Shown here piece by piece: positions 12,839 through 23,985 of a DNA stretch of 64,000 bases. The stretch is from Papio anubis (Eukaryota; Chordata; Mammalia; Primates; Cercopithecidae). The translations under genes were made by a program, and so were the position numbers. Position 1 is the first letter of the stretch; each line of letters starts with the position of its first letter. The stretch covers positions 51,014,855 to 51,078,854 of the forward strand of contig NC_044986.1 of the NCBI RefSeq assembly GCF_008728515.1, written 5' to 3'. The notes under the pieces were generated by a model, which worked only from the letters and a program-made list of their open reading frames with translations, had not been told where the DNA came from and searched no databases.

Positions 12839-12949
12839 TTTTAAAAATGTTATTATTTTTAGTAGAGATGGGGTTTCACCATATTGGCCAGGCTGGTCTC
12901 AAACTCCACACCTCTGGTGTTCCTCCCATCTCAGCCTCCCAAAGTGCTT
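12839..12949 (-). mobile_element. truncated Alu fragment, minus strand
   Basis: About 105 bases of an Alu in the same orientation ('tttttagtagagatggggtt' through 'tcagcctcccaaagtgct'), missing both its tail side and its last 30 bases. It abuts the full Alu at 12528-12838, so this is either a nested/tandem insertion or a remnant left by recombination. Confidence 0.85.
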
Positions 12950-13039
12950 CCTCTCATTTAAATAGCAAACTCTTAGATATCAAACTTCTTTCAAGAAGAC
13001 TGTCATCACTTTGCACTTACTATTTTGACACTTAAGTGT

Positions 13040-14420
13040 GGATTCGAACACCTACCTACAACATTTCACTGTCATGGATGCTTCAATTTCCAATCTTCCC
13101 TTTCTTTGCCTTTGCCTTTTCAAAACTTTTCAGAACCTCCAACAACCTAGAGTTTATTTTCCTGGATTGCCAAACACCATGCTCCCCTGTTTTCTCCTAT
13201 GCCTGTAGCTCTTCCTTCTTAGTTTCTTTTAGTGATTCCCTTTTTCTATCTTTTCTCAAATTTTCAAAACATTTAGATTTTGTCCTAGGCACTTTTCTCA
13301 ATTCATTCAACCTTGTCTTTCTCCCTAGACTTTTATGCACTCAGATAACTGAGGTTTCCCATGGAGCAGATGACACCCAGGTTTTCTCCTCCAGCCAGAT
13401 CTCTGTTCTCACATGCCATCTGCTTAGTAGACATCTCCATGTAGTTATACCAGAAACTCAAAACAAATTTGCAATTCCCTCGAAACCTTCCACTATTCAC
13501 TACAGTGTACTTGTGGTCTAGCATTCTCCCTCTCTGTAAAAGATACCCCCATCTATGCAATTGCTTGAGTCAAAAATCTGAGAGCAGCTCTTATTTTGTG
13601 TGTCCAGCAGGGTGGGGGATTACCTTTATTCCTAATATTCTCTTATCTCATTTCCAATCAAACCCACGCCAGTACTGTTAATCATACCTCATAAACATTT
13701 CTCAACTCTACTTCTTATTTATTCTCCATCCTCTCTGTACCACAATCATTGCTCTTCAAGACTTCAGCAATCGTCTCTTAACCCTTCTTTTCTACTACTG
13801 CCTCCCTTCAATCTATTCTGCATGCCATTATCAGAACGACATGTGAAAAAGATTTCTGATTAAGTCACATCTCATTTAGAATCTATTATTGTTTTCTGAA
13901 ATTTGTTTAATGTCCACAGTTCTTTACATAATTTCAATATCTAGTTTTATCTGGCCTCATACTTCTTTTCAAAATTTATTTCATTCCACTCTCCTCTTGT
14001 CTACCTACGTTTTAGTAATTCTGAACACTATTTAATAAAGCATGTCACAATCACTCCAGACTTATGTCCTGTTCATATGCTAGTATTTCTGCTGAAAAAA
14101 GTGATTTTCTTTCCGTCTACCTTCCATACACATATTATGCCAGCTAATTCATAGATGTTCCTGAAATCTCAAATATCACAAGCTCCTGAAAAATTAAACT
14201 TTACATTATAAGCAAATTTATGTGTCACCATAACATTGTGTAATTTGTCCTTTATTCCTCCATTTGTCTTACAGTGTTGATCTTCTTAACAGGACCGTAC
14301 ATTTAATGACATCAGAGACTAGGTTTCCCTTGCACTATATTCTGGAATCTGGCACAATGACTGGCACAGAGCAAATAATGGATAAATACATGTTTATTTA
14401 AGTTAGTTTAAAGAATAGTT
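13040..14420 (+). mobile_element. L2 LINE fragment, plus strand, including 3' end
   Basis: Several landmarks of the L2 reverse-transcriptase C-terminus and 3' end occur in order: a 'gcagatgacacccaggtttt' segment with 'tagtagacatctccatgtag' (about 13360-13445), a 'cgacatgtgaaaaagatttc...tgattaagtcacatctcattt' segment (13840-13880), a 'tttatctggcctcatacttc' segment (13947), and the 3' tail 'ctggcacaatgactggcaca' with 'aataatggataaatac' (14345-14390). Heavily decayed. A 161-codon open frame at 13036-13521 lies inside it and is L2 debris or chance. The left boundary is soft. Confidence 0.6.
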
Positions 14421-14514
14421 TCACTTGTTAAGAAAGTACAGAAATGTCAACACAGAGAAAAATGACACATGCATCTAACAGGTAAAAATTAAGAAAAAGG
14501 TATGGCAAAAATAT

Positions 14515-14645
14515 TTGTGTATGATTTCTATTTAGTCTTTATAATAACCCTTCAATGTTGTCATTTCATCCCATTTTACAGAACAGAAAGCTAAGTTCAG
14601 AGAGGCTAAATATCTTGCAATTCCTTGTAGCTAATAAATAAATGA
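14515..14645 (+). mobile_element. MIR SINE, plus strand
   Basis: Core MIR text is visible: 'catcccattttacagaacag', 'agagaggctaaatatcttgc', then 'gtagctaataaataaatgac', matching the conserved MIR stretch 'cccattttacagatgagga...gaggttaagtaacttgcc'. Confidence 0.75.
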
Positions 14646-15140
14646 CAAGCCCTTATTGTAACAAATAGGGTCTCTTCTGATCTGGTCACCTCTTTTTTTT
14701 CATCAGAATAAGGTCTTTCTGTTGTTCCCTTTATATCCTATATATCAGCTATAAGACATGATTACAGTTCCCCATTTACCCATTAATACCTGAGGTTGCA
14801 ATTTTTTGAATTTTTGCAATCAGACCTTGGCGTTGATCTTGTACAGTAGTATATAATTCCCACATGCTTAGCATTCCAATAAGGGAACACTAGGCATAAT
14901 TGGCCAAATATGTTTGTGCTTCTGAGTCTTTCCTCTTGTTTCCATCTGATGTGAGGCTTTCTTTCTTGACCTTCATACCAACTCCCAGACATTGGAAATT
15001 TTGTTTATTCCTTTGAATCTTACACATTTCAGTTAAACAGTTAACATTGTGATAGTGTCTTTATCACCCAATTGTAGTCAAATGTCCCTCGTCTGCACCA
15101 GTAGCACCAAGGCTCACCTTTATTCTAACACATCTCACTA
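14646..15140. other. unique sequence, no gene seen
   Basis: A 69-codon minus frame at 14783-14992 has no recognisable domain. The sequence up to the Tigger boundary may be part of the L2 that the Tigger interrupts. Confidence 0.45.
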
Positions 15141-16376
15141 CAGTTGACCCTTGGACAATAAGGGTTTGGACTATGCAGGTCCACTTATATGTTGATTTTT
15201 GTTTAATAAATATATTGATTTTTTTGGATATTTGTCACAAGTTGAAAAAACTCACAAACTGTGCCACCTAAAATATTGAAAAAAAATAATAAAAAATGTA
15301 TGGCATGAATACATAAAATATATGTAGCTACTAGTCTATTTTATTATTTATTACCATGACATGTACATATATCTATTATAAAAACTTAAAATTTATCCAA
15401 ATTTGAGCACACAAACAAAGACCGTATATGGCACCATTCACAGTTAAGAGAAATGTAAACACGTGTAAAAATGTAGTATTGTAACTGCATAACATTTAAT
15501 GCATTATATACTGTTCTACAGTAATAATTTCATAGCCCCCTCCTGTTGCTATTGCAAGGAGCTCAAGTGTTGGGAGTATTCTCTTAAAACATGATGTGAG
15601 GTGATCATCTCTGCATCAGCAGTTCATTTCTCCAGTAAATTGCAAATCACAGTAAAAAGTAATCTCTTCAAGTTCTCATGTGTTTTTGTCATGTTTAATG
15701 CAGTACCTAAACCGTGAATAACACCATGGAATCCATACAAAGTGGCACTAGTGATGCCGAAAGTACTTCCAGGCAGCAAAGTCATGCCATTACAAGAAAA
15801 AGTGGAATGCTTAATATGCACTATATAGTTTGAGGTCTGCAGCTGAGGTGGACCATCATTTCAGACAGATGATTCATCTTGCAAACAGACAATAAACACA
15901 GTACTCTACTCTAAATGTATTTCTTTCTCCCTTATTATTTTCTTTCTTTCTTTTTTTAATTATACTTTAAATTGTAGGATACATGTGCATATTGTGCAGG
16001 TTTGTCACATATGTATACTTGTGCCATGTTGGTGTGCTGTACCCATCAACTCGTCCTTTACATCAGGTATAACTCCCAGTTCAATCCCTCCCCCTCCCCC
16101 CTCCCCATAATAAGCCCCGGTGTGTGATGTTCCCCTTCCTGAGTCCAAGTTTTCTTAACATTTTCTTTTCTCTAGCTTGCTTTATTTAAAAAAATACACT
16201 CTATAATACATATAGCATGCAATGCATGTGTGTTAATTGACTTATTTTATCAGTATATCTTCTGATCAACAGTAGGCTATTATTAATTAAGTTTTGGGAG
16301 AGTCAAAAGTTATGTGCAGATTTTTGACAGTGTAGATGTTGCCACCTCTAACCCCTGTGTTTTTAAGAGTCAACTG
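15141..16376. mobile_element. Tigger1-like (pogo/Tc1-mariner) DNA transposon, internally deleted and interrupted
   Basis: Terminal inverted repeats are visible: 'cagttgacccttgga' at the left end (15141) and 'ttaagagtcaactg' at the right end (16376). Interior blocks match Tigger1: 'tttctccagtaaattgca', 'cagtaaaaagtaatctct', 'gttctcatgtgtttttgtca', 'gccattacaagaaaaagtgg', 'gaggtctgcagctgaggtgg'. These come from the 5' part and start of the transposase region; most of the transposase gene is missing, so the copy is dead. An L1 3' end (15951-16150) sits inside the right half. The left TA target base pair is present ('ta' at 15139-15140); the right one is mutated. Confidence 0.85.
15951..16150 (-). 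mobile_element. L1PA 3'-end fragment, minus strand, nested in Tigger1
   Basis: Starts with a T-rich tail, then 'aattatactttaaattgtag', 'gatacatgtgcatattgtgc', 'gtgccatgttggtgtgctg', the C-rich 'ccctccccctccccc' 3'UTR polypurine tract in reverse, and 'gatgttccccttcctgagtc'. About 200 bp, a 5'-truncated primate L1. The Tigger text resumes on both sides with a shared 'ttttctt' sequence as probable target duplication. Confidence 0.9.
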
Positions 16377-16384
16377 GACATAGC

Positions 16385-16525
16385 AAATATTTACATGTCT
16401 CCTCCATAAATTATAAGCTCCTAGAGATCAGAGACTATATAATACTCAACATTATATTCCAGATACCTATGAAGGTACCTGACATATTGGAGATGTCTGC
16501 TATATATTTAAGCTCAGATTAAATG
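16385..16525 (+). mobile_element. L2 3'-end fragment, plus strand
   Basis: 'tacatgtctcctccataaat', 'tataagctcctagagatcag', 'tacctatgaaggtacctgac', 'tgtctgctatatattt' follow the order of the L2 3' end (stop-region, 'gtaagctccttgagggcagg', 'cctggcacatagtaggtgct'). Confidence 0.6.
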
Positions 16526-17589
16526 AGCTCAGAGCTCAGATCTGTCTCTTAAGAAGCTCATGAATTTTCAGTATATACAGAAAATTAGTAATGGGATATA
16601 ACTAAAATCTAGTCAATTATTTGAGAGCCTACAGATGCTGAGTGAGGAAGAAAGACACAATTACAAAGTTAGAAGCATTTCAAGGCACTTTACTAGTTAT
16701 TTAGGAAACAACTATTTTATAGCACAAGAAAGCTAACATAAATCACAATGTCAAACCAGCCATGCTTCTTGCCATGATGCCTTTTCCAAGGGAAAATGAG
16801 AAACTAAGATATTTTTCATGCCCTTTGATTTGTGTGGGTAGAAAAATAAAGCGGGTGGGCGGGGCGGTGTTTCAACACAATCATCCGTTCATTTTCAGGA
16901 GAATAAACAAAAAACAAAGGAATTCACTCTTATTAGTTCCAAAATTAATGGTAAATAAATTTGAATGTTTCACAATAGAGTAGACTTTAGCAGACCTGCT
17001 GTAGGCCCAATTGAATTATAAATATGCAACTGTGGTTCACAAATACTTTTTACATAGTTACAGGATGGATTCTGAAATAATGATGTCCCTATCCAAATCA
17101 CTATCTAATGGTATGAAACACAATAGTTCTGAGCTACATTGACCCTACAGGTCCCTCCTCTTACTTCATGAACTGCAGTGCCCACTCAGGAAGAACTTAC
17201 ATATTTACTTTTATCTTAAGAAAGATAAGTGTACCCTTTCATATATTTTTGAATAAATTTTAGGACGTTCTGTATTTAATCGAAAGGTAGGCAACCTAAA
17301 CCTTAGTTATAATTTATGCCAGTCTTTCAACCAGGACCAAGTTTTGTTGTGGTTTACTGACTAAAATAATATTTAATATACAATAAATAATATTTAATAT
17401 AAGATTATATATGTAAATACATTAAGGGAAATTTTCAGTAAAATCAGTCTTAGAATGTATTGTCATACTTTCTTTGTGAAAATGTGCACGTTATACGACA
17501 TTGAACAAGTCTTAGAAGCTACAATAATAGCATAGCTGTCTTGCATAAAAAACTTGCCATGAATCTTTAAAAATAAATATATATTACTT
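16526..17589. other. unique AT-rich sequence, no gene seen
   Basis: Contains a small local repeat at 17362-17402 where 'aataatatttaatata' occurs twice. A 73-codon frame at 16762-16983 has no domain. Confidence 0.5.
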
Positions 17590-17735
17590 TAGGAATGAGG
17601 AAATTGAGGTTGAATTATTCTAAGTTAATTTTCTAGGATCACACAACTACTAAAAGGTAGAACAAGATAATCAATCAACCTGTCTCTAAAACCCACATTC
17701 TTACCCATCTCTATCAATTGTTTCAATATCATAGA
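17590..17735 (+). mobile_element. MIR SINE, plus strand
   Basis: 'ggaatgaggaaattgaggtt', 'ctaggatcacacaactacta', 'aaaacccacattcttaccca' follow the MIR core and 3' part ('gatgaggaaactgaggc', 'ggtcacacagctagtaag', 'accca..tct'). Confidence 0.7.
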
Positions 17736-18194
17736 AGCTGAAATGAATTCTTGTTCATCAAAAAATGAAAGAGAAATCCTGTGACCTACCCCATCACCTC
17801 AACATTGCTGCCTGGATCTTTACCACTGAGATGATTCTACTAGTAAAATTATAAGTGAGATAGTTCTATGATAAGAAATTCACAATAATTTCAATCAAGT
17901 CATTTGCATTAATCTTATAAAGAATTCTACATTATATTTTGGGAGTTACTATGAGACCCATGTATATCATCAATACAATGTCTTCTCATAAAACATGTTC
18001 ATTATTTCTTTTCATACAGGTCAGTGCTAAATTTACTAAGATAATTACAATATATGATGACATTAACACCTGAAAGTTATTTTCATTTTAATAGCTGTAG
18101 CTGTATCTTACTGATATTACAGTCTCCCTTATATTTACACATATGCTGAAAGCCTATATTTCATTCTGTCTTGAATCATAATTAATTACCTATG

Positions 18195-18310
18195 TGCCTA
18201 AATACTTCAGAGGACAGTATTAGGGGAGTGACAATGTTTTATGCTTATTTATATCCTCCTTGATCTTAGCATAAAGCTTAGTACTTAGTAACTACCCTAA
18301 AGTTTGGAGT
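18195..18310 (+). mobile_element. possible L2 3'-end trace, plus strand
   Basis: 'cagaggacagtattagggga', 'gtgacaatgttttatgctta', 'gcataaagcttagtacttag' resemble the decayed 'gagggcagggac...tgtcttattcatc...agtgcctggcacatag' of L2 3' ends. Weak. Confidence 0.35.
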
Positions 18311-18544
18311 ATTAAAATCCACAATTCACATCTCATCATTTTTTTTTCCTCTTCTCTGTCTATCTAGTCATGTAGTTTAGATTATTTTTGTTTAAACTAC
18401 CTATTTATCACAATTCATTGATTAATACATAGCTTAGAATGTTCTGTGACAAGCATTCATTTAGATTCGAAAATGTTTAAGGAAAAGACCTAAAAGACCT
18501 TTACTTAAGAAGAGAATAAAATGATTGATTAATTATTAGGACAT

Positions 18545-19115
18545 ATTCAGTAAAATTATTTAATGATTGCAAATTGTGGCAAATTGTGCTTTCCAGACTA
18601 GATGGCCACATCAATAGTCCCCCTCATAAATGTTCCTCTTTCAATATTTTTTTCTGTCACTTTTCTTATTAAGAAACAGAGTGTATAACCTCTTTCCTTG
18701 AATCTACACTGGCTTGTTATTCTGAATCCAGAGGAAGTGAGTGTAATTTCTGAAACTAAGTGGTAAAGGTCATACATCTTCCATCTGGTTCTCTTTAAAT
18801 GCTCACTTAGAATCCTGAACTGCCATATAAGCACTCTGTCTACTGCCATGCTGTGAGGAAGTCCAAATTAGGCCAGCCAGACAGACTAAACGAAGAGTTT
18901 CTGAGATTACATGAAGACAATGATATGCCTGGGTATCTCTTTCAGTTATTCTAACCCCCTCCCCCAGTGTTTTTATTCCATCTACTATCTGACTGAAACG
19001 GAATTAGAGACCCTATGCCTGAACTTCTAACTATGAAAACACGTAGAATATGAGATATAATACAATTTGATTGTTGCTTTAAGACACTAATTTTTCAGAT
19101 GATCTGTTATATAGC
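18545..19115 (+). mobile_element. old LTR-like interspersed repeat (family uncertain), plus strand
   Basis: Ordered matches to a common old mammalian LTR-type repeat: 'aggtcatacatcttccatct', 'ctcacttagaatcctgaact', 'gccatgctgtgaggaagtcc', then the terminal 'tttaagacactaatttttca' and 'gatctgttatatagccagaa'. The open frame on the minus strand (18598-18849) is a by-product. Confidence 0.45.
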
Positions 19116-19147
19116 CAGAATAAATGGGGTACTAATTTTTCATAGAA

Positions 19148-19354
19148 TAGAATATAAATTCTTTATTTATTTTTATTTTTATTTATTTATCTTAGAGACA
19201 GGGTGTCACTCTGTTGTGCAGACTGAAGTGCAGTGGGGTGATCACAGTTCACTGTAAACTTGAACTCCAGGACTCAAGAAATTCTCCTGCCTCAGCTTCC
19301 CAAAGTGCTAGAATTACAGGCATGAGCCACTGAACTTGACTTAGAATATAAATT
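19148..19354 (-). mobile_element. free left Alu monomer (FLAM-type), minus strand, with target-site duplications
   Basis: Only one Alu arm is present: a tail of TTTA repeats, then 'gagacagggtgtcactctgt', 'ttctcctgcctcagcttccc' and 'gcatgagccactgaacttga'. The body 19161-19341 is bounded by perfect 13-bp repeats 'tagaatataaatt' (19148-19160 and 19342-19354), so the monomer inserted as such and is not a deletion product of a dimer. Confidence 0.9.
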
Positions 19355-19698
19355 ATTTCAGAACAGCATCTAGGGATAATTATGTACCTACAGCTAATAC
19401 ATAAATATTTGCTGAAGACTTGATTAGATATACCTCATTTTGGACATGCAGATCCCTTAACATTACATTTTAAACATTCATGGTAACTAATAGAATAAGG
19501 AAATACCAACTCTGTGAATATTATATGTAAAAAATATTTAATTAGTGTATCTAATATCTCTTGCTCATATTTTGGGTCTTTAATTCACAATGTTTGTTCA
19601 TATTTAATCATTTTCAATTGGTTTACATTTTAAAAACTGAAATTACTTTTTCTGTTTTTACAAATAATAGTTGACTTTCATTTTACATTATTTGTTTT

Positions 19699-19792
19699 AA
19701 AAAACAAAGCTGCACATGTACCCTAGAACTTAAAGTATAATAATAATAATAAATAAAAATAAATAAAAAATAAAAAAATAAAAAACAAAGCT
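19699..19792 (+). mobile_element. ultra-short L1 3'-end insertion with target-site duplications
   Basis: Between two copies of 'aaaaaacaaagct' (19699-19711; right copy 19781-19792 lacking one A) lie only 69 bases: the last ~25 bases of an L1 3'UTR ('gcacatgtaccctagaactt', 'aaagtataat') and an A-rich tail of AAT/AAAT units. Confidence 0.9.
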
Positions 19793-22337
19793 TATGTTTT
19801 CTAATTTTCTCTAGTTTTAAAAACTTCTAGATATTACTAATGTCTATGATTTTGACATTCTTTCTTATTGATATCTTATTTTCAAGGGTTAATATCAATA
19901 TTGCATTCATTAGGAAAGTATATTAATAAAGATTCTTAAAAATATATTATTTTCACTAATGTTTCTCTGTAAGTTTTACTGTTAGTGTGGCATTCAATAG
20001 TATGTAATAAAAGGAGACTATCTCAGCCTATACATTATTAAAAAATTACATCAAGTCATTACTCCAAAGACTGGTAATCACTTCTTTCTATTTTATGTCT
20101 TGTATGTGCCTTCGGGAAGTGGTAAGTTCAATACATTTTGAAGTACTTGTGACTAGTTTATGTAGATCATGACTATATTATCTTCATTACTTCCTTCTCT
20201 GTGAAAAAGAAGTGTAGTCACATAATTATTCTAGAATGTTTTTTCTCTTTCTTGTAGTTTATTCCTTTGTAATAAAAATACATATCATTTAGCCTTATCA
20301 CTAAAGCATTACTTGGTTAAAGTAGTATCAACTGCTGCCAAAATAAGTTCCTGGGAAAAAAATCAAGCAATGGTCAAGAAATCATTATCAAAGTCTATGA
20401 CTCTGCAATATATGTGAAAGTTTTGTTATCTTTCCCATAGAAACTATTCCAACAGTGACAAGGAAAGTAATCACAGCAGGACAAGGAAACTTACCACACC
20501 CATCTGATGGAATGAGATGTGTAACAATCCACTGTAGATGTGTAACTACATTTGCTTTCAGACTCTGTAACTCATCATTTTGGTCTCCCTTTTTCCAATT
20601 GCTATGTTCTACATGAAATGATTCACTTATCAGGATAAAGAAAGTTTAGTTTTTTAGAGTACATTGACATTCCTTTTGCTGCCAACATCACTCAATATTG
20701 ATGATCTCATTTAGTCTTGTAGGATGCAAGAATATGACATTCTTTTATTCATTTCTTTGAATCTTTTCTTTTTAAGTTATTCTTAAAGTTGATGGAAATC
20801 ATATTGATCAAAGTTGGCCCTGCCTGGTTTAATCATATTTAAAACCTTTCAAGATAATAAACAGATTTTAATTTCTGCATTATTGACTTTATAAGTTTTT
20901 TATTATAAGATTTTTAAAGGAAACTATCATTTATGTCAAATGTTGCTTAAATATCCTGATTTGTGATGTTCAACTTTGTTTTATAGTTCCTATGAGCACC
21001 ACAAAGCAATGTGTAGTTAAAGAAACTACAGTTTGCTAAATCTGACATCTACAGAGGATCAGTAATTTACAGAATTCTAAGACCTAGGAAAATCCACATT
21101 TGTCTTTAAAGCCACATATTATCAATTATTACCTTCTTCCAGCCACCACCATTAATGAATTATATTAATTCCATGTATGGCAAAATTTACTCAAAATAAA
21201 GGAAAACCTTAAGAATTGTATGATTCTCAAAGAGCTTTTAAAGGCATTTTGCTAATGTATCTTAGCTATTTGAAGAGAAATAGCTAAATACTTGCATGCA
21301 AAATGAAACACATAATACAAAATACATGTGATGAATACAGTACCTCTTTTCCCCCTTAATACTACTATCAATTTTTTGCACTTCTACTTACCAAGTCTTA
21401 TTTCCAGAAAAAAAAAATTAACAATTAAATATAATGTGACTAGCCTATGCTTTCCAGTTGAGAAAATAAAACGACACATATGTCTTTTTCATGCTAATGC
21501 AACCTGTGCATAATAAAATCCATATCAGCATGTTCGAGTTCCATGTTTGTGTGTATATTTACAACACAGTTCTACACTACACATCCTAGCTAGTGTTAAA
21601 TACCTAACTATAGTATTTTGAGCACAACCTTATGTCAAACCTGGACCCAACTATGTACATTAGAACCTCAAGATGTTAGGTAGATTGGCAGTCCTAATGT
21701 TGTAGGGTCTAACATTTATACAATTTTCTAGCTCTTTTTAATAAAAAACATAAAAAAATAAAAATTTACAAATGTAAAATTAGCAGCCAAAGTGAATCTT
21801 CATTTAAAATAAGAAAACAAATCATGACAAGTTACATTTTTAATAGTTGGCACATACCATAAACATCACAATATATAGAAAAAATATTTTTTTCAAAATA
21901 AATGACCACACATGACACAGATCTATAATACATATTTTTCTTATATTTTTGGTAGTATTATCTTTGACTGCCTCTTCAAAAGACTGCAATTTTGTGATAT
22001 TAATATTCCTAGTGAGAATGTAAAGGTAATCTCTTCTTCTGGCTACTATGAATTATCTTTTTGTTGTTGTTATCAATAGCTCAGAATTATACTTAGCTTC
22101 ACAACTATAAGTTGTGAGTATTTTCATTTTTGTTATACTATCAAGTTTCATTTTGTAGGAACTCTGAGATTTTGGAATAAAGTTTTGTTTTGTTCATTTG
22201 TTTTGCTATGGTGAGTAATCTTAAACATTCTTCTAATTATTAGTATTCATCAATTACTTTGCTACAGTCTCTCCCAGGGGTTTAGAAGGGCACGGGAGAT
22301 CAGGGCCATTGCTAACTAAAGCAAGTGAGACACTCAT
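19793..22337. other. unique AT-rich sequence, no gene seen
   Basis: No repeat family or coding frame I can support. The text after about 22330 passes into an L1 3'UTR. Confidence 0.5.
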
Positions 22338-23210
22338 TTTAATGACTTTTTATGTTTTAATTTATAAGGATACATAATAGTTGTTTAGATTTATGAGGTT
22401 CATGTGATATTTTAACGCAAGCTTACAATGTGCAATAATCAATCAGGGTAATTGGGATATTCATCATCTAAAACATTTATTATTTCTTTGTGTTGGTAAC
22501 ATCTCAAATCTTCTCTGCCAGTTATTTTGAAATACACAATAAATTATTATCAACTACAATTGTCCTTCTGTGCCACTGTCCTATTCTTTTTAACTGTATT
22601 TCTATGCCTATTTGCCAAAGCCTTTGTATCTCTCCCTCCCAGCCTCTGGTAACCACCGTTCTACTCTCTGCCTCCATGAGATAAAATTTTTTAGCTCCCA
22701 CATATGAGTGAAGCCATGTGATATTTGTCTTCACGAGTCTCGAGTCTCGCTTATTTCACTTAACATAATGTTTTCTAGTTCCATCATGCTAGTGCAAATG
22801 ACAGGAGTTCATTATTTTTATGGGGTAATCATATTCCCTTGTGTGTATACACTACAATGTATCTATTCATCTTTTGATGAAAACTTAGGTTGACTCTGCA
22901 TGTTTGCTGTTTGTGAGTAGTGCTGTAATAAGAATAGGGGCGCAAGTATCTTTTCAATATACTGATTTCCTTTCTTTGGATATATACCAAGCATCTGGAT
23001 TGCTGGAACACATGGTCATTCTATTTTTCATTTTTTGAGGAACCTCCATACTCTTTTCCATAGCAGCAGTACTACTTTACATTGCTGCAAACAGCGTACA
23101 AATATTCCCCTTCTTTTACATCATTGCCAGCATCCATTGTTATTTGTCTTTTTGTTAAAAGTCGTTTAACTGAGATGAGAAAATATCTCATAAATAAGAT
23201 AAAAATCATT
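22338..23210 (-). mobile_element. L1MA-type 3' end, minus strand
   Basis: On the plus strand the 3'UTR comes first ('tttatgaggttcatgtgata', 'caatcagggtaattgggata', 'atttctttgtgttggtaaca'), followed by the end of ORF2 in reverse ('ttccatcatgctagtgcaaa', 'ctgatttcctttctttggat', 'gaggaacctccatactcttt'). About 870 bp, diverged and non-coding. An Alu lies at its distal end. Confidence 0.85.
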
Positions 23211-23224
23211 TTAATATAATGTAT

Positions 23225-23498
23225 GTATTTATTTTATTTTTTAGATGTATTCTTGCTATGTTGCCCAGGCTGGAGTGCAGTGGTAAAATCTTGGCTCACT
23301 GCAACCGCCTCCTCCAGGGTTCAAGCAATTCTCCTGCCTCAGCCTCCCAAATAGGGTGTGTGCCACGATGTCTAGCTAATTTTTGAATTTTTAGTAGAGA
23401 CGGAGTTTCACCATGTTGGCCAGGCTGGTCTCAAACTCTTGACCTCAAGTGATCTGTCCACCTCAGCCTCCTAAAGTGCTGGGATTACAGTTGTGAGC
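23225..23498 (-). mobile_element. Alu SINE (S/J-type), minus strand, shortened
   Basis: Reverse Alu text from 'ttagatgtattcttgctatg' to 'gggattacagttgtgagcc'; the last ~20 bases of the consensus 5' end are missing, as is part of the right monomer ('cccaaatagggtgtgtgcc'). Confidence 0.93.
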
Positions 23499-23535
23499 CT
23501 GTAATGCGTTAATATATTTTTAAAAACACAAGCAT

Positions 23536-23536
<1 letters not shown>

Positions 23537-23575
<39 letters not shown>
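23537..23575. repeat. (CA)n microsatellite
   Basis: About 19 uninterrupted CA units, ending 'cgcata'. Confidence 0.97.
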
Positions 23576-23578
<3 letters not shown>

Positions 23579-23769
23579 TATACATTTCATTTTCACTTTA
23601 CTCAGGCTCCAGTATGGTCTTGCGTGGCACTGCATGACAGTAAACCACTCCTCAACTTCAACTTGGGTAGCTTTATGTTAAGCTTCCCTCCTGAGAGATA
23701 ACATTACCATTATTATTATACAGCAAGAAAGACTTATAGTTGTTATGTAATGGTAAAAACTTGTAACAC

Positions 23770-23985
23770 TGGTACCATTCCAACACTGTTCTGAGCAATT
23801 CATAGTTGTTTCATACTTACTCCACACTACAACCCTGTGAAATAAGCATTTATGTATATATTTTCATGTTAAATCAAATGAAGCATAGAGGGTCCTGAGT
23901 AATCATAAGCAGGAAGTATCAGACTTGAATCTGTTTCCTCTGATCCTAAAGTCAGAGCTATTAATGGCTATATTGTATTGCTGTC
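23770..23985 (+). mobile_element. MIR SINE, plus strand
   Basis: 'ccaacactgttctgagcaat', 'cacactacaaccctgtgaaa', 'gaagcatagagggtcctgag', 'tcagacttgaatctgtttcc' and 'cctaaagtcagagctatta' follow the MIR order almost end to end. Confidence 0.75.

Noticed and set aside
13036..13521. 161-codon open reading frame as a gene
   Set aside because: It overlaps a recognisable L2 fragment, is Phe/Ser/Leu-rich as expected from T-rich DNA, and has no domain.
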